Below, one piece after another: positions 46,721-57,608 of a DNA stretch of 64,000 bases (the stretch's first letter is position 1; the number at the start of each line of letters is the position of its first letter). Position numbers and translations under genes: made by a program. The notes under the pieces were generated by a model. That model did no database searches and was not told the origin of the DNA. It worked only from the letters and a program-made list of their open reading frames with translations. Origin of the DNA: Liquidambar formosana (Eukaryota; Streptophyta; Magnoliopsida; Saxifragales; Altingiaceae); the NCBI GenBank assembly GCA_039720395.1, contig CM077823.1, positions 5,508,909 through 5,572,908 of the forward strand, in the 5' to 3' direction.

Positions 46721-47774
46721 CTAGGGATGTCAATGGGGCGGGTTTGGAATGGAGAGCCTCTTCCCAACCCCACCCCAAATGGGAATTACCCCATCCCAAT
46801 CCCGTCCCAAACCCATTTCGGGTTTGATATCAAATTATCATTCCCGTCCCGATTAAATTTGAAAATCTCATTCCCACCCTATCTTGTCTAGTAATACTTG
46901 GCCAGATGAGACTCAGCAGGGTAGGACGAAAAACCCATTACGTCCAGTAACCTAGATTTGATATTAAAAAAAATGTGAGAAAAAATCATTTTAATTTCCC
47001 ACATTTCTAATGAGAAACTTTCAAAATTTGTTAATTAAATTCATTAAACCACTTTCAATTAAAAAAGTTCTTAAAAACCCTAAATAAAGATTAATAAAAT
47101 ATATCGTAACAACTAAAAAGTAGTTACATCGTAACAATTATATATATATATATTTATGTGTGTGTGTGTGTGTGTATTCAATAAAACGTAAGGATTTAAT
47201 CGGGGTGGGTTTGAGATGGGTTTTTAAAGAACATCCCAACCCCACCCCAAACCTTGACGAGTTTTTAAAAAAATCCCCTAACCCATCCCAACCCCACTAA
47301 GTAGTGTCCTAGACCTAGGCCTCATCAAAAGCCTACGGCCCATGGGCAGCCCGAAGCCTGAAGGAAAAAGCTCAGCCTGAGCCTGAGCCCAAGCCCAGCC
47401 CAAGTACCCTTGGGCTAGGCTTAGGCCTTTAGTTGAAGCCCGAAGCCGACACTGTAGCGTTATATATAATTTTGAATATTTTCCAATTGTTCAGAGAAGT
47501 ATCTTTTGGTGATCAATTCTCAAATTAATACCAATATAAGGGTGTTTCTTATTACCTTAAAACAAATAGATAGTCAACTTAATACAATGTGACTACTAAT
47601 GTTCCCTTTTTTGGTATTACAATCGGATATGGTTACCAAAAGGTAATTTTTCATTTTTTTTCTTTTATTACAACACTACCGATAGGTTAATTTTGCTTAG
47701 GCTTGAGGCCCGAAGCCCAAGACTCGAAAAAGCCCGAGCCCGTAGGCTGGGCCTGGGCTTCATAATTTCCTTCA

Positions 47775-48880
47775 GGGAACGGCTATTGCAACCCCCCAAT
47801 CTGATAAATTGCCCCCCCTTATTTTTTAATTAGAAAAATGATTATACAAAATTACCAAAAAGGACACCTCCCACCTATCCCCTCTTCTGCACCCCTCTCC
47901 CACCGACGACTCTCTCCAGCACCCCACCCCAGCGGCGACGGCTCCCTCTTCGGCACCCCTCTTCTTCTTTTTCTTTTTTTTTTTTTCTTTCCTTTTCTTT
48001 TCCTTTTCTTCTCTTCCCTCCCATCGGCAGCCCCTCTTTTTTTTCTTTCCTTTTCTTTCTCTTCCTTCCCATCGCCGGAAAAATGGAGGTTTTGGCTTAC
48101 CGGCCCTCCCTCTCGTCGACAGCCCTCTTCTTCTCTTTTTTTTTTTTTTTTTTTTTTTTCTTTCCTTTTCTTTTCCTTTTCTTCTCCTCTTCCCTCCCAT
48201 CGGCAGCCCCTCTTTTTTTTTCTTTCTTTTTCTTTCTCTTCCCTCCCATCGCCGGAAAAATGGAAGTTTTGGCTTACCGGCCCTCCCTCTCGTCGGCAGC
48301 CCTCTTCTTCTCTTTTTCTCTTTTTTTTTTTTTTTTTTTTCTTTCCTTTTCTTTTCCTTTTCTTCTCCTCTTCCCTCCCATCAGCCTTTTCTTTCTCTTC
48401 CCTCCCATCGCATAAAAAAACGGAGGTTGTGAAAAAAAAAACCTTCCTCGCCGGAAACACACAGATCTGACCAGCAGAAGGGAAAAAAAAAAAAAAAAAA
48501 AAAAAGAGGAGAAGAAGAAAGAAGAGGAAGAACCTCCCTTCACTGGAAAAATGGAGGTTTTGAAAGAAAAACTTCCCCCCACAAATCTGACTATCAGAGG
48601 AAACCAAAAAAAAAGAAAAAAAGAAAAAAAGAAAAGGAGAAGAAGAGATAAGAAGAAGAACCTCTCGTCGCCAAAACCATCGCTGTCGCTGTCGCCGTTC
48701 TCCTCTTCTTTCTCGGGGGTCTCGTGTGGGGGGGGCGAGGGGAAGTGGGGTGGGTGAGGGTTAGGGTTATTTAAAAGAGGGGTATTTTAGTATTTTAGAG
48801 GGGTTGGTATATGTATTTGGGGGGTTAGGATATCGGGTGGGGGTGGCTTATCACTTTGGGGGGTTGCAATAGCTGTTCCC
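47775..48880. mobile_element. MULE-type non-autonomous foldback element, copy 1
   Basis: The terminal inverted repeats read GGGAACGGCTATTGCAACCC at the left and GGGAACAGCTATTGCAACCC (complement) at the right, and continue weakly to about 40 bp. The 9-bp flanks TTTCCTTCA (47766-47774) and TCTCCTTCA (48881-48889) differ at one base, as for Mutator-like target duplications. The left two-thirds is C/T-rich and the right third is A/G-rich, so the DNA can fold on itself. A unit with ATCGCCGGAAAAATGGA recurs at 48071 and 48248, with a degenerate third copy at 48407. No transposase is present. Confidence 0.8.
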
Positions 48881-49761
48881 TCTCCTTCATAGCCCAGCCC
48901 GGCCTGATGTGTAACGACCCAAAATGGGGACCGTTAGTATATAGTAAGAAAATCAATTTTAAAGCCAATTTTTGGTGGATGTTTAATAAAAATAATACTT
49001 TTGAAAATATTTTTTTTTTAAAATCCGGCATGGTCCCGTTTATAAATAGGACATACCAAGTTATCGACTAATCATAAAACCTGTAGAAAACCCATTTATA
49101 ATCTTTTTCAAGCATCCACACAATATCCAACAATAAATAAAACTACAAGCTGTATCGTAGTCACATGGGTCTCATCCATATCTGCATCCACTACTTATCT
49201 ATCTGTTACAGGCCATGAATTAAAATTAATACATGCCTAGACTCAAAGCCGACATAACATACAATGATCTTCTATATGAGTGCATGCATACTGATGTGCT
49301 TCCCAACCCCAGGCCAAGCTTTATTTTGAAAATATGACCTGCAAGAAAAATTGTGGGGGTATGAGCTACATGCTCAGTAGAAAAACATTTTCCCAAAATA
49401 ACCCAAAGTTTTAAAAACCATAATTTATGTACTTTTCCAAAGCCCTGCAAAACCATTGATTAGTTTGCAATATAATTTTTCGGTAAATAAAACTGATACA
49501 AGTATAACGAAATAACTGCAGAAGTTAAATCATTAAATACCAACACCCTTTTTTCTTTTTAAAGAGGTAAGAAATAACTCAAGTAATTTGTTATCAAAAT
49601 CATCATTTTACAAATGAATTAACCATCATTTTCTAATATCATATCACGGCCTTATAAGCCAATAACCATCGTCTGCCATATCTGGCAATTCATAACATCA
49701 GTCTTTCAAACTGATAAATCCTCCCCAGGTCATGCGGGGTCCTCGCGCGCGGAAAATAAGG

Positions 49762-49932
49762 GGAAACACTATAGATCCTTCCTTGATCCAGAAAGTAACC
49801 CCATCATGAGGAAACACTATGATCCTACTTGGACCAGAAAGTAACCTCAAGAGGAAATACTATGAATCCTACATGGATCCAGAAAGTAACCCCATTTCGG
49901 GAACACTACGGTCATTAAGATCGGAAAGTACC
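49762..49932 (+). repeat. Four degenerate tandem units of about 42-48 bp
   Basis: GGAAACACTAT-type words start at about 49762, 49810, 49852 and 49899. Each is followed by a GATCC-containing stretch and then AGAAAGTAACCCC or a variant. Confidence 0.75.
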
Positions 49933-50699
49933 CCTTATTATCACATCCATATCATCACCACTTGTCTATTTATTTATCAATTCCATAATTCTCACATAAC
50001 CAAGAAAATTATATATAAATTTTCCAAAAACCACATAATAGGTTTGTTCTTTGAAAACCATATGAGATACCTCCATAAATCATGGTAATAATTTCCCTAC
50101 CATTTTCAAAATAATGGTTCCAAAAGAATTTATATAAAAATGACCCTTAATATTTAATTGAAAGCATTTAACCTAATAGGTTATCAAAATCAACTCATTG
50201 TATCCCAAATCATACGAGGGTTTGAAATATAACATGCATTTAACCAAATAGGGTATAATACAAAACCTTAGATTTTCCAAAATTTATCAAAACCCATAAA
50301 ATATGCCCACATGCATGATATTTATGCCAAGAATGCCAAAGACATGTGTTTTTACATGATTTACCCAAAACCCCCATGCATCAATGGTTTAAGACGAGAA
50401 AATGCCCCTACCTCAAAAATGGGTGAACAAAATGCAAACTCCATGCTATAGACGCATAGATCGGCCAAGAATTACAAGATCCGCGCTTGCCAGTATCGTA
50501 TCGGAGCTCCAGTGCTCCGGCGAACCACCGTCGACTTCTTCCCTACTCTCTCTCTCTCTCCTTCCTCTCTCCTTTTCTATCGGCCGATAAAATGGGTGAG
50601 GAACCCTCTAGAAGGTGGGTTTTATAGGAAACCTAAGAGAGGGGTAAAATAGTCTTTTCGCCCCATAAAAATCTTGTTTTTCAGCAGAAATCCCGTGTG

Positions 50700-50887
50700 T
50701 TATAGTCGACTATAATAAATTATAGTCGAGTTATAGTCGACTATAACTCCCCAATAAACAATACTGCAATATTCTATTTGTTATAGTCGACTATAAGAAC
50801 TTATAGTCGACTATAACACCCAACATGCACAAATAGAGGCATTTTTGTTTGTTATAGTTAAGTGTAAAGGGTTATAGTCAACTATAA
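50700..50887. repeat. Cluster of 16-bp palindromes TTATAGTCGACTATAA
   Basis: Exact copies lie at 50700-50715, 50731-50746, 50781-50796 and 50801-50816. Degenerate copies lie at 50852-50867 and 50872-50887, and a half copy at 50720-50730. Spacing is irregular. Confidence 0.9.
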
Positions 50888-51154
50888 CGCTCAGCATGTA
50901 TAACCAAGAGGTATGTAGCTCACCAAAACATACCTTAACAAAATCCAATCCAATATTCTCATGAATCAACCTTGGGTTCTTACAACTTGGCCCCTCGATC
51001 ACTCGGCCTAGTAAAATTACATTAGGGTCCTCATATGATGAATAGTGTAAGTCCAAAGAACCCGACCTGAGGCCCGGCGAAACCCGATAAAAAAACCCAA
51101 GCCCAACTCGATGTCGAGGCCTAAGCCTACCTAGACCCTTCCCAATAAGAGCAG

Positions 51155-52088
51155 GGGAACGGCTATTGCAACCCCCCAATCCCCTAAATTGCCCCCACCT
51201 GTTATCCCCACCCCCAAAATTTCCATACCCACCCCTCTCAAAGACCTCAATACCCCTCATTCTCACCCACCCCACACCCCATGTCAGTGGACTGGTGAGA
51301 AGAAGAAGAAGCGACGGCGACGGCGACGGTGACCGGCGAGGAAAGGCCACTCCATTTTTTCCGACGACTGTTCCCTCTTCTTCTTTCTTTCTTTTTTCTT
51401 TTTTTTTTTTCCCCTCTGCTGGTCAGATCTGTGCAAGGGAGGTTTTTTTTTCAAAACCTCCATTTTTTCCGGCGAGGAGGTTCTTCCCTTTCTTCTTTTT
51501 TCCGGTAACGGGAGGGAAGATAAAGAAAAGGAAAGAAAAAAAAGAGGCTGCCGACGGGAGGGAAGAGGAGAAGAAAAGGAAAGAAGAAAAAAGAAAAAAA
51601 AAAGATTTCGAAACCTCCATTTTTTCTGGCAATGAGGTTCTTCCCCTTCTTTTTTTTTTTGGCGACGGGAGGGAAGAGAAAGAAAAAGAAAGAAAAAAAC
51701 AGAGGCTGCCGGCGGGAGGGAAGAGGAGAAGAAAGGGAAAAGAAAAGGAAAGAAGAAAAAAAAAAAAAAAAAAAGAAGAAGAAGAGGGTTCTGACGGGAA
51801 GGAGGGGAGTGAGGGCTGCTGTTGCGGGAGAGGAGGAAGGAAGAAGAGAAGAGGAAAGAGGAGGAAGGAAGAAAAGGGTCGCCGGCGGGGTAGAGTGGGG
51901 TACCGAAGCCTCGCCGTCGCCGGTGGGGTGGGGTGGGTGAGGGTGTCGGAACCTACCATCGCCAGTGGGGTGGGATAGGGTGGGTGAGAGTACTTAAGCC
52001 CTTTTTGGTAATTTTACCTTATAAATTTTTTAATTAAAAAATATGAGGGATCAACTTAGTGCATCGGGGGGTTGCAATAGCCGTTCCC
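51155..52088. mobile_element. MULE-type non-autonomous foldback element, copy 2
   Basis: The same terminal repeat GGGAACGGCTATTGCAACCC is seen at both ends (inverted). The 9-bp flanks TAAGAGCAG (51146-51154) and TAAGAGCCG (52089-52097) differ at one base. The family relation to copy 1 is also shown inside: its right subterminal part (CCTTTTTGGTAATTTTACC) mirrors the left subterminal part of copy 1, so the two lie in opposite orientation. The interior is C/T- then A/G-rich and noncoding. Confidence 0.8.
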
Positions 52089-52149
52089 TAAGAGCCGGGT
52101 GGGGGCGGGGCCCAAAAAAGCCCATTCCATTGACATCCCTGATCCCTAC

Positions 52150-52320
52150 TTACACCGTCTTTTCCAATCTCTCCCACTACGCCTAAGAACTCATGCACAA
52201 ACACGTATCCTCTTCTAGGGTTAGCCATCTAGGGTTTATCTCTTTTCTCTCTTACAAACCCAACTTCTAGGCCTAGGGTTAGGGTTTTGGTTGCTTATTT
52301 TGGTCAATTTTCTCGAGAAA
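52150..52320 (+). promoter_or_regulatory. Proximal upstream region of the chloroplast Hsp70 gene
   Basis: Only about 170 bp separate the transposon stack from the ATG. It contains CTAGGGTTTA (about 52227) and CTAGGGTTAGGGTTTT (52273-52288), telo-box words (AAACCCTAA on the other strand) that are common in promoters and leaders of plant housekeeping and plastid-protein genes, and a CT-rich leader. No clear TATA box or heat-shock element is seen here. Confidence 0.45.
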
Positions 52321-53292
52321 ATGGTCTCATCTACGGCTCAGTTTCAGGGTCTCGGTACCACGGCTTTCGCTTCATCTTCGTAGAAACCAAATAGTCCATC
52401 TTCAAGAACAGCGTTCTTCGGGCAGAGGTTGAACTCCATCACGGCGTCGTTTGGCTTTCCGAAATCCGCTTTCCTGAAGCTTCACAAGAAGAACTCGAGA
52501 AGAGCCTACTCAGTTGGACCGGTGAGAGTAGTGAACGAGAAAGTGGTCGGAATCGATCTCGGCACGACGAATTCAGCAGTGGCGGCGATGGAAGGAGGGA
52601 AGCCGACGATTGTGACGAACGCGGAAGGTCAAAGGACGACGCCGTCTGTGGTGGCGTACACGAAGAATAGGGAAAGGCTTGTGGGTCACATTGCGAAGCG
52701 GCAGGCCGTGGTGAATCCGGAGAACACCTTCTTTTCGGTGAAGAGGTTCATCGGGAGGAAGATGTTGGAGGTTGACGAGGAGTCGAAACAGGTCTCGTAT
52801 CGGGTTGTGCGCGATGAGAATGGGAATGTCAAGCTTGATTGCCCCGCTGTTGGGAAGCAGTTTGCTGCGGAGGAGATTTCGGCTCAGGTATATTGCATTT
52901 AAGGGTTATGTTTGGTTTCTGAGAAAATTTAATTTGGATTTCTTAGGAGTAAGTTCATTATCTTGTATATGTATACATGATTCTAGGATTGAATGAATTT
53001 GAGTTTTAGGATTCTGATTGGCTGCTTAGAAAAGTGAGTAAAAGGAAAGAATTTAGAGATTTTAATATGTTGTTATTGTGTGCAAAAGAAAAAAAAAAAA
53101 AAATCTCGAACCCCCAAATAAAAAAAGGAGGAACTTCACTCAACTGGGAATAATAGTAACTACGCTAAGTCTGATATTTGACTTGTATTGGGTTAGTTGA
53201 GTGGAGTTTTCTTGATTTTAAAACATTTTAAGGCAATAAAATTCTTCATATAGCATCAAATGATGTGATGTTTATTGAGCACTATTGCTGCA

Positions 53293-53546
53293 AGTTAAAT
53301 AATAAAGAGGACTGGAATTGCATTAATCAAAACCCAAAAAGGGTTTAAATAGATTACAATCCTAAACACTTAAGGAAAACTAAATATTCTAAAACATTCA
53401 TCCAATATATTCTACCATATTTGACCTCAATCAAATCTAAGCAAATAAAGAAACTTGGAATACTAGGCAATCAAGGAAATTCTAAATAGTCTAGAATATT
53501 CTCTAAATAATGTAGAAAAACTCTTAACATATTTAGACTCTCAACA
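53293..53546 (-). mobile_element. Short solo LTR in Hsp70 intron 1 (candidate)
   Basis: The block reads on the minus strand from TGTTGAGAGTCTAAATATG to a TTATTTAACT end. CTGCA flanks it (53288-53292 and 53547-53551), a 5-bp duplication. A TATA-like CTATTTAAACCC lies inside on the minus strand. General layout and size are close to the 248-bp LTRs at 34.9-37.3 kb. The end lacking CA lowers confidence. Confidence 0.5.
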
Positions 53547-54332
53547 CTGCATAATGCATTTCTATGTTCTATCTGAGTGTGAATGGAGATATATGAAAGC
53601 ATGTTTTCTTGGAGATTGGAGTAAGCATATGCATGTTTACATAGTTATATATCTAGCAGAATTGAAACCTGTGCGATGAATGGGAAGCTTGATATATTAA
53701 AAATAGTTTTTTTTTTTTTTTTTTTTTTGGCCTTCTAAAATGAAAAATTGGCTATTCCAGTGATCAATTTATCAGTTACACTTATATTTGATGAAATGAA
53801 ATGTAAACTAATTCACTCACTCACTGAAAAATAACTGAAATGTTAGGCAGATTAAGGCTTGGCATTGAATCAAGCATGCCAGCAGGCTTTGTAACCCAAG
53901 GCGTCACTCCCTTTTCTTGAAGGATGATATAATGGGTTTTTGTTGATATCATGTGTATATAATACTTGGATTGGGTGGCTCTATTCTTTGGCATAGGGTA
54001 AATTGATTCCCTTAGATACCCCGTAAAAATTCACTAAATTAGGAATGTGCAGCATATCTGTGCTTCAAGTCTAGAAAATAAGTTTCACTTCATAGCTTAA
54101 AGCCTTAAAGGCTACAAGAAAAGAATAAAGCAAAATAAAATAATATTGTTCAATCTCTCCAATTAATCCAGGAAAAGATAGAAATATAAAAGAGTAATAG
54201 AAAAAAGGCAACAACCATGTCAATTTTACCTCGAATCCCCCAAAGAAAATGTTGTAGATATCCTAGAAAGAAAATGTTAAACAACACATTGCCAGGTAAG
54301 AAATATTAAAAGTTCTTATAGTGCTCTACTAT

Positions 54333-55175
54333 CATAGTTGTGAAAAGAGCACCTAAGGCGCAGGCGGGCAGTGCGCTTTTTGGGACTTTTTTCCAAAGCA
54401 CAAGGTGCAAAAAAGTTGCACCTGATTGACTCTCTTGCTTCTTGTTTTTTCAAAAAAATAAAATATAATTCCCCTTTTATATCATATATTAATTACAAAA
54501 TTACAACCTAATGATTGATCAAACATAAATAAAATAAAATAAAAAACTAGAAATACGGGGTAGAAATAAAGCGAAACTCTATTTTCTAGTCCTAGCTGCC
54601 TTCGAACAGCCTCCTTCAGACCTGCTTCCAGCCCTCTTCGAACAAGTGCATAGCTTTTCTTCTTCTTCTTCGATTTTTATTTTCTGCTTTGTATGATTTT
54701 CGTCTGTTGTTGTTGTTGTTCTTCTTCGATTTTATTTTCTCTTTCGTACGACTTCTGTTTATATTCTTCTTTATACAGCAAAAGAAGAACTTCTTTTTCT
54801 TCTTCTTTTCTTGAAATTGTATCATCTTTATATTCTTCCAGAAAATTACTTGGAGCAAAAAATAAAAATTTGTATTATCTTCTTCTTCTTGTAATTTTGT
54901 ATTATCTTAATCTATATGTAGTATATTATTTGTATTGAAATTATCGATACAATAAAATAAAATTTTAAGTGGACTAGAATTTGTACCGGAAAATTAATTT
55001 TGGTGAACAGCTGCTTATAGTTTGATTTTTTTGTTAGTTGCATTTAATCAAATATTTTTAATTTATTTTCTTTAAATGTGCACCGCACTTCCCTCAAGCC
55101 CGCACTTTTTTTTTGCGCCTTACTCCTAAGCGAGTCCTTGGCGCCTAGGTGTGCCTTGCGCCTTTAATAACTATG
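54333..55175. mobile_element. hAT-type non-autonomous element in Hsp70 intron 1
   Basis: The ends are CATAGTTGTGAAAAG and CTTTAATAACTATG (inverted CATAGTTATTAAAG), followed inward by GCACCTAAGGCGCAGGCG and, inverted, GCGCAAGGCACACCTAGGCG. An exact 8-bp duplication TCTACTAT flanks it (54325-54332 and 55176-55183). The interior is AT- and CTT-rich without transposase. Confidence 0.85.
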
Positions 55176-56013
55176 TCTACTATATTCTGTCTAATGGGGA
55201 GAATTTTCAGTGGATGCACTGTTCTTGATCTTCTCTCTTTTATGGTTCAAAATTTTAGTGATTAATCTATGAAGACAATACTCTTTAAGAATGCCGCACA
55301 AACAAAAAGGTGTGGTGAAGCAATGAATAATTTGTGAATATTTGAATCTTATTTTCTGGCTACTTATAATTGAAAACCGCTTTGTGTCATGCTTTATTAC
55401 TAAATGAGGAGTCTTGTTACTTAATTAAGTTGTTTGCAAGAGTGGATTGAAGACCATTAGAATTTCAATGACATGGACAATCTGGGGTGTTATGTTTTAA
55501 GTGATAAAATTGGCTAACCATGTATATATATCTGTGTGTGTGTGTGTCTCTCTCTCTCTCTTTGTGTACTTATATATTAGAGTTCTCTAGTTTTGTATTT
55601 TATTTGCATAGAAGTTGGATGATTGTAAATTTAGTCTAGATTCAAGGGGAAAAAATGCTGTAGTGCTGTCTAGCATGTTGAATCATCAACATTGTGCCAG
55701 TTGACATTGCCTTAGCTGTGTATCTGTGTTTGCAAAATGTCATATTGAGATAATTTTAGTAGATTAGTTAACTAGAAAAAAAAAAGATAGTAGATCAGCT
55801 GTATGGTTGGCACATGGTTTATTTTTTAGTTAACCAGTAATAATTTTTTATTTCTCTTCAATTTAGGTTTTGAGAAAGCTGGTTAATGATGCTTCGAAGT
55901 TTTTGAATGATAAAGTCACTAAAGCTGTGGTCACAGTGCCTGCCTATTTCAATGATTCCCAAAGGACGGCCACAATAGATGCTGGTCGTATTGCTGGATT
56001 AGAAGTCCTTTGA

Positions 56014-56247
<234 letters not shown>

Positions 56248-57470
56248 TAAGGCCCCAAAAAAGGTCAACACCAGATACCACCGATAGCATGAGAGGTTTA
56301 GACCTCCTTCTTCAGCCCCCAAAATCATCACAAAGGACTTTGTCCAATGGCATCCAACCTTTTCATCAACATAGGATCTAATGGTCCCAGTCAGTCCCAA
56401 TCTTGACTTTTTCAATTATGCATCGACATTTTGACATAGTCAATTGACACAATGGTTTACTTCTGGGTTTATGACAAAGTTAATGTCCATTTTGTTTTTA
56501 GCAAGGGGGATGCCCAGATATTTGTGAGAAAATTTCCTTTTATTTCTTTATTTTTCTTCAATTGCAGTTCTCGAGGTCGGTGATGGAGTGTTTGAGGTCC
56601 TTTCTACAGCAGGAGATACACAGTTAGGTGGTGATGACTTTGACAAGGTTGGATTGTTTTTCATATCTGCTACAATAAGCAACTTCTCAATTACTTTTTG
56701 GTGTGATTAGTTAGTAACTTAGTGCTGAAGATCATTTGTGCCATGTACTTCATGCAGAGAATTGTTGATTGGCTTGCCAGAAGTTTTAAGAGAGATGAGG
56801 GCATAGACCTTTTGAAGGACAAGCAAGCTCTTCAGCTTCTAACTGAGACAGCTGAGAAAGCTAAAATGGAGCTGTCATCTTTAACACAGACAAATATCAG
56901 GTGTGTTGGCTCTGTCTCTCTCTTACATGCATGCACGCACCCACCCACGCACCCACCCACCCATGTAAACGCAGGAGAGAATAAAAGAGGAGATGAGAAA
57001 ATTTCAAATATATATTTGTAAATAGAAAATAAAATTCGCTTTCTGCGTTTGGTTTGTTTTCTTCTTTTGGATCTTTGAAAGGGCAAGGGTTCAGAAAGGA
57101 AAATGATTAAAATGCTAAAAGCAAGAATCATTTTTAATCGTTTTTATGCATTTCACCTTTTCCTTTGGTTCCTACTTTCTGAGTTTCAAATGGAGCCTTT
57201 GAGTGAGGAGATAACAGAAATGCGGTGATTAGAGAGGAAAAACTCTAACCGGGGCCACAGAAACTTTCACCTTACAAGTGAAGGTGATTTGGAGAGAACT
57301 AAAATGGGAATTTTTTCAGCATATCGTACAATAAAATTTACATGAGGCCTTTGGGTGGGGCCTATCCTTTATTTTACCTTCCTCTCCTTGCATAAACTGA
57401 CTAAAGAAAATTGCAAACCAATATTTTCTCTTCTTTTTTATTTTCCAATCTCTTGTCTTTTAAGTGATGA

Positions 57471-57608
<138 letters not shown>

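Larger units (their letters stand above)
48908..51065. mobile_element. LTR-like insertion (probable solo LTR, edges uncertain)
   Basis: It starts TGTGTAACGACCC. The mirrored word GGGTTCTTACA at 50974-50984 is a possible LTR end, but its flanks do not match. CCTGA is found at 48903-48907 and 51066-51070, which would give a 5-bp duplication if the element ran to 51065. It contains tandem repeats and a palindrome cluster but no protein domain. The family is not identified. Confidence 0.45.
46722..52141. mobile_element. hAT-like element 2, composite, containing several later insertions
   Basis: The left end TAGGGATGTCAATGG and right end CCATTGACATCCCTG are inverted copies with the canonical hAT start (C/T)AGGG. 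The flanks carry an exact 8-bp duplication ATCCCTAC (46714-46721 and 52142-52149). The span is 5.4 kb only because other elements lie inside: two MULE-type foldbacks (47775-48880 and 51155-52088) and an LTR-like insertion (48908-51065). Its own DNA is GC-rich and noncoding, with CCCAACCCCACCCC and AGCCCGAAGCCC words. Confidence 0.75.

Noticed and set aside
47826..48607. Long open frames on both strands, rich in Ser/Phe or Lys/Glu/Arg
   Set aside because: They are produced by C/T- and A/G-rich low-complexity DNA inside a foldback transposon. There is no domain, no codon bias, and both strands are open at once.
50700..50887. CRISPR-like array
   Set aside because: The repeats are 16-bp perfect palindromes with irregular spacing of 4-40 bp in a plant nuclear LTR. 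There are no uniform spacers and no cas genes.
47300..51145. A further element with GGCCTAAGCC/AGGCCTCA-type ends between the hAT ends and the MULEs
   Set aside because: The end words match only loosely and no target duplication could be found, so it was not listed as a separate element.
51166..51978. A 270-residue open frame
   Set aside because: It coincides with the second MULE-type element and its GA-rich arms. The peptide is Lys/Glu/Arg/Gly low complexity.
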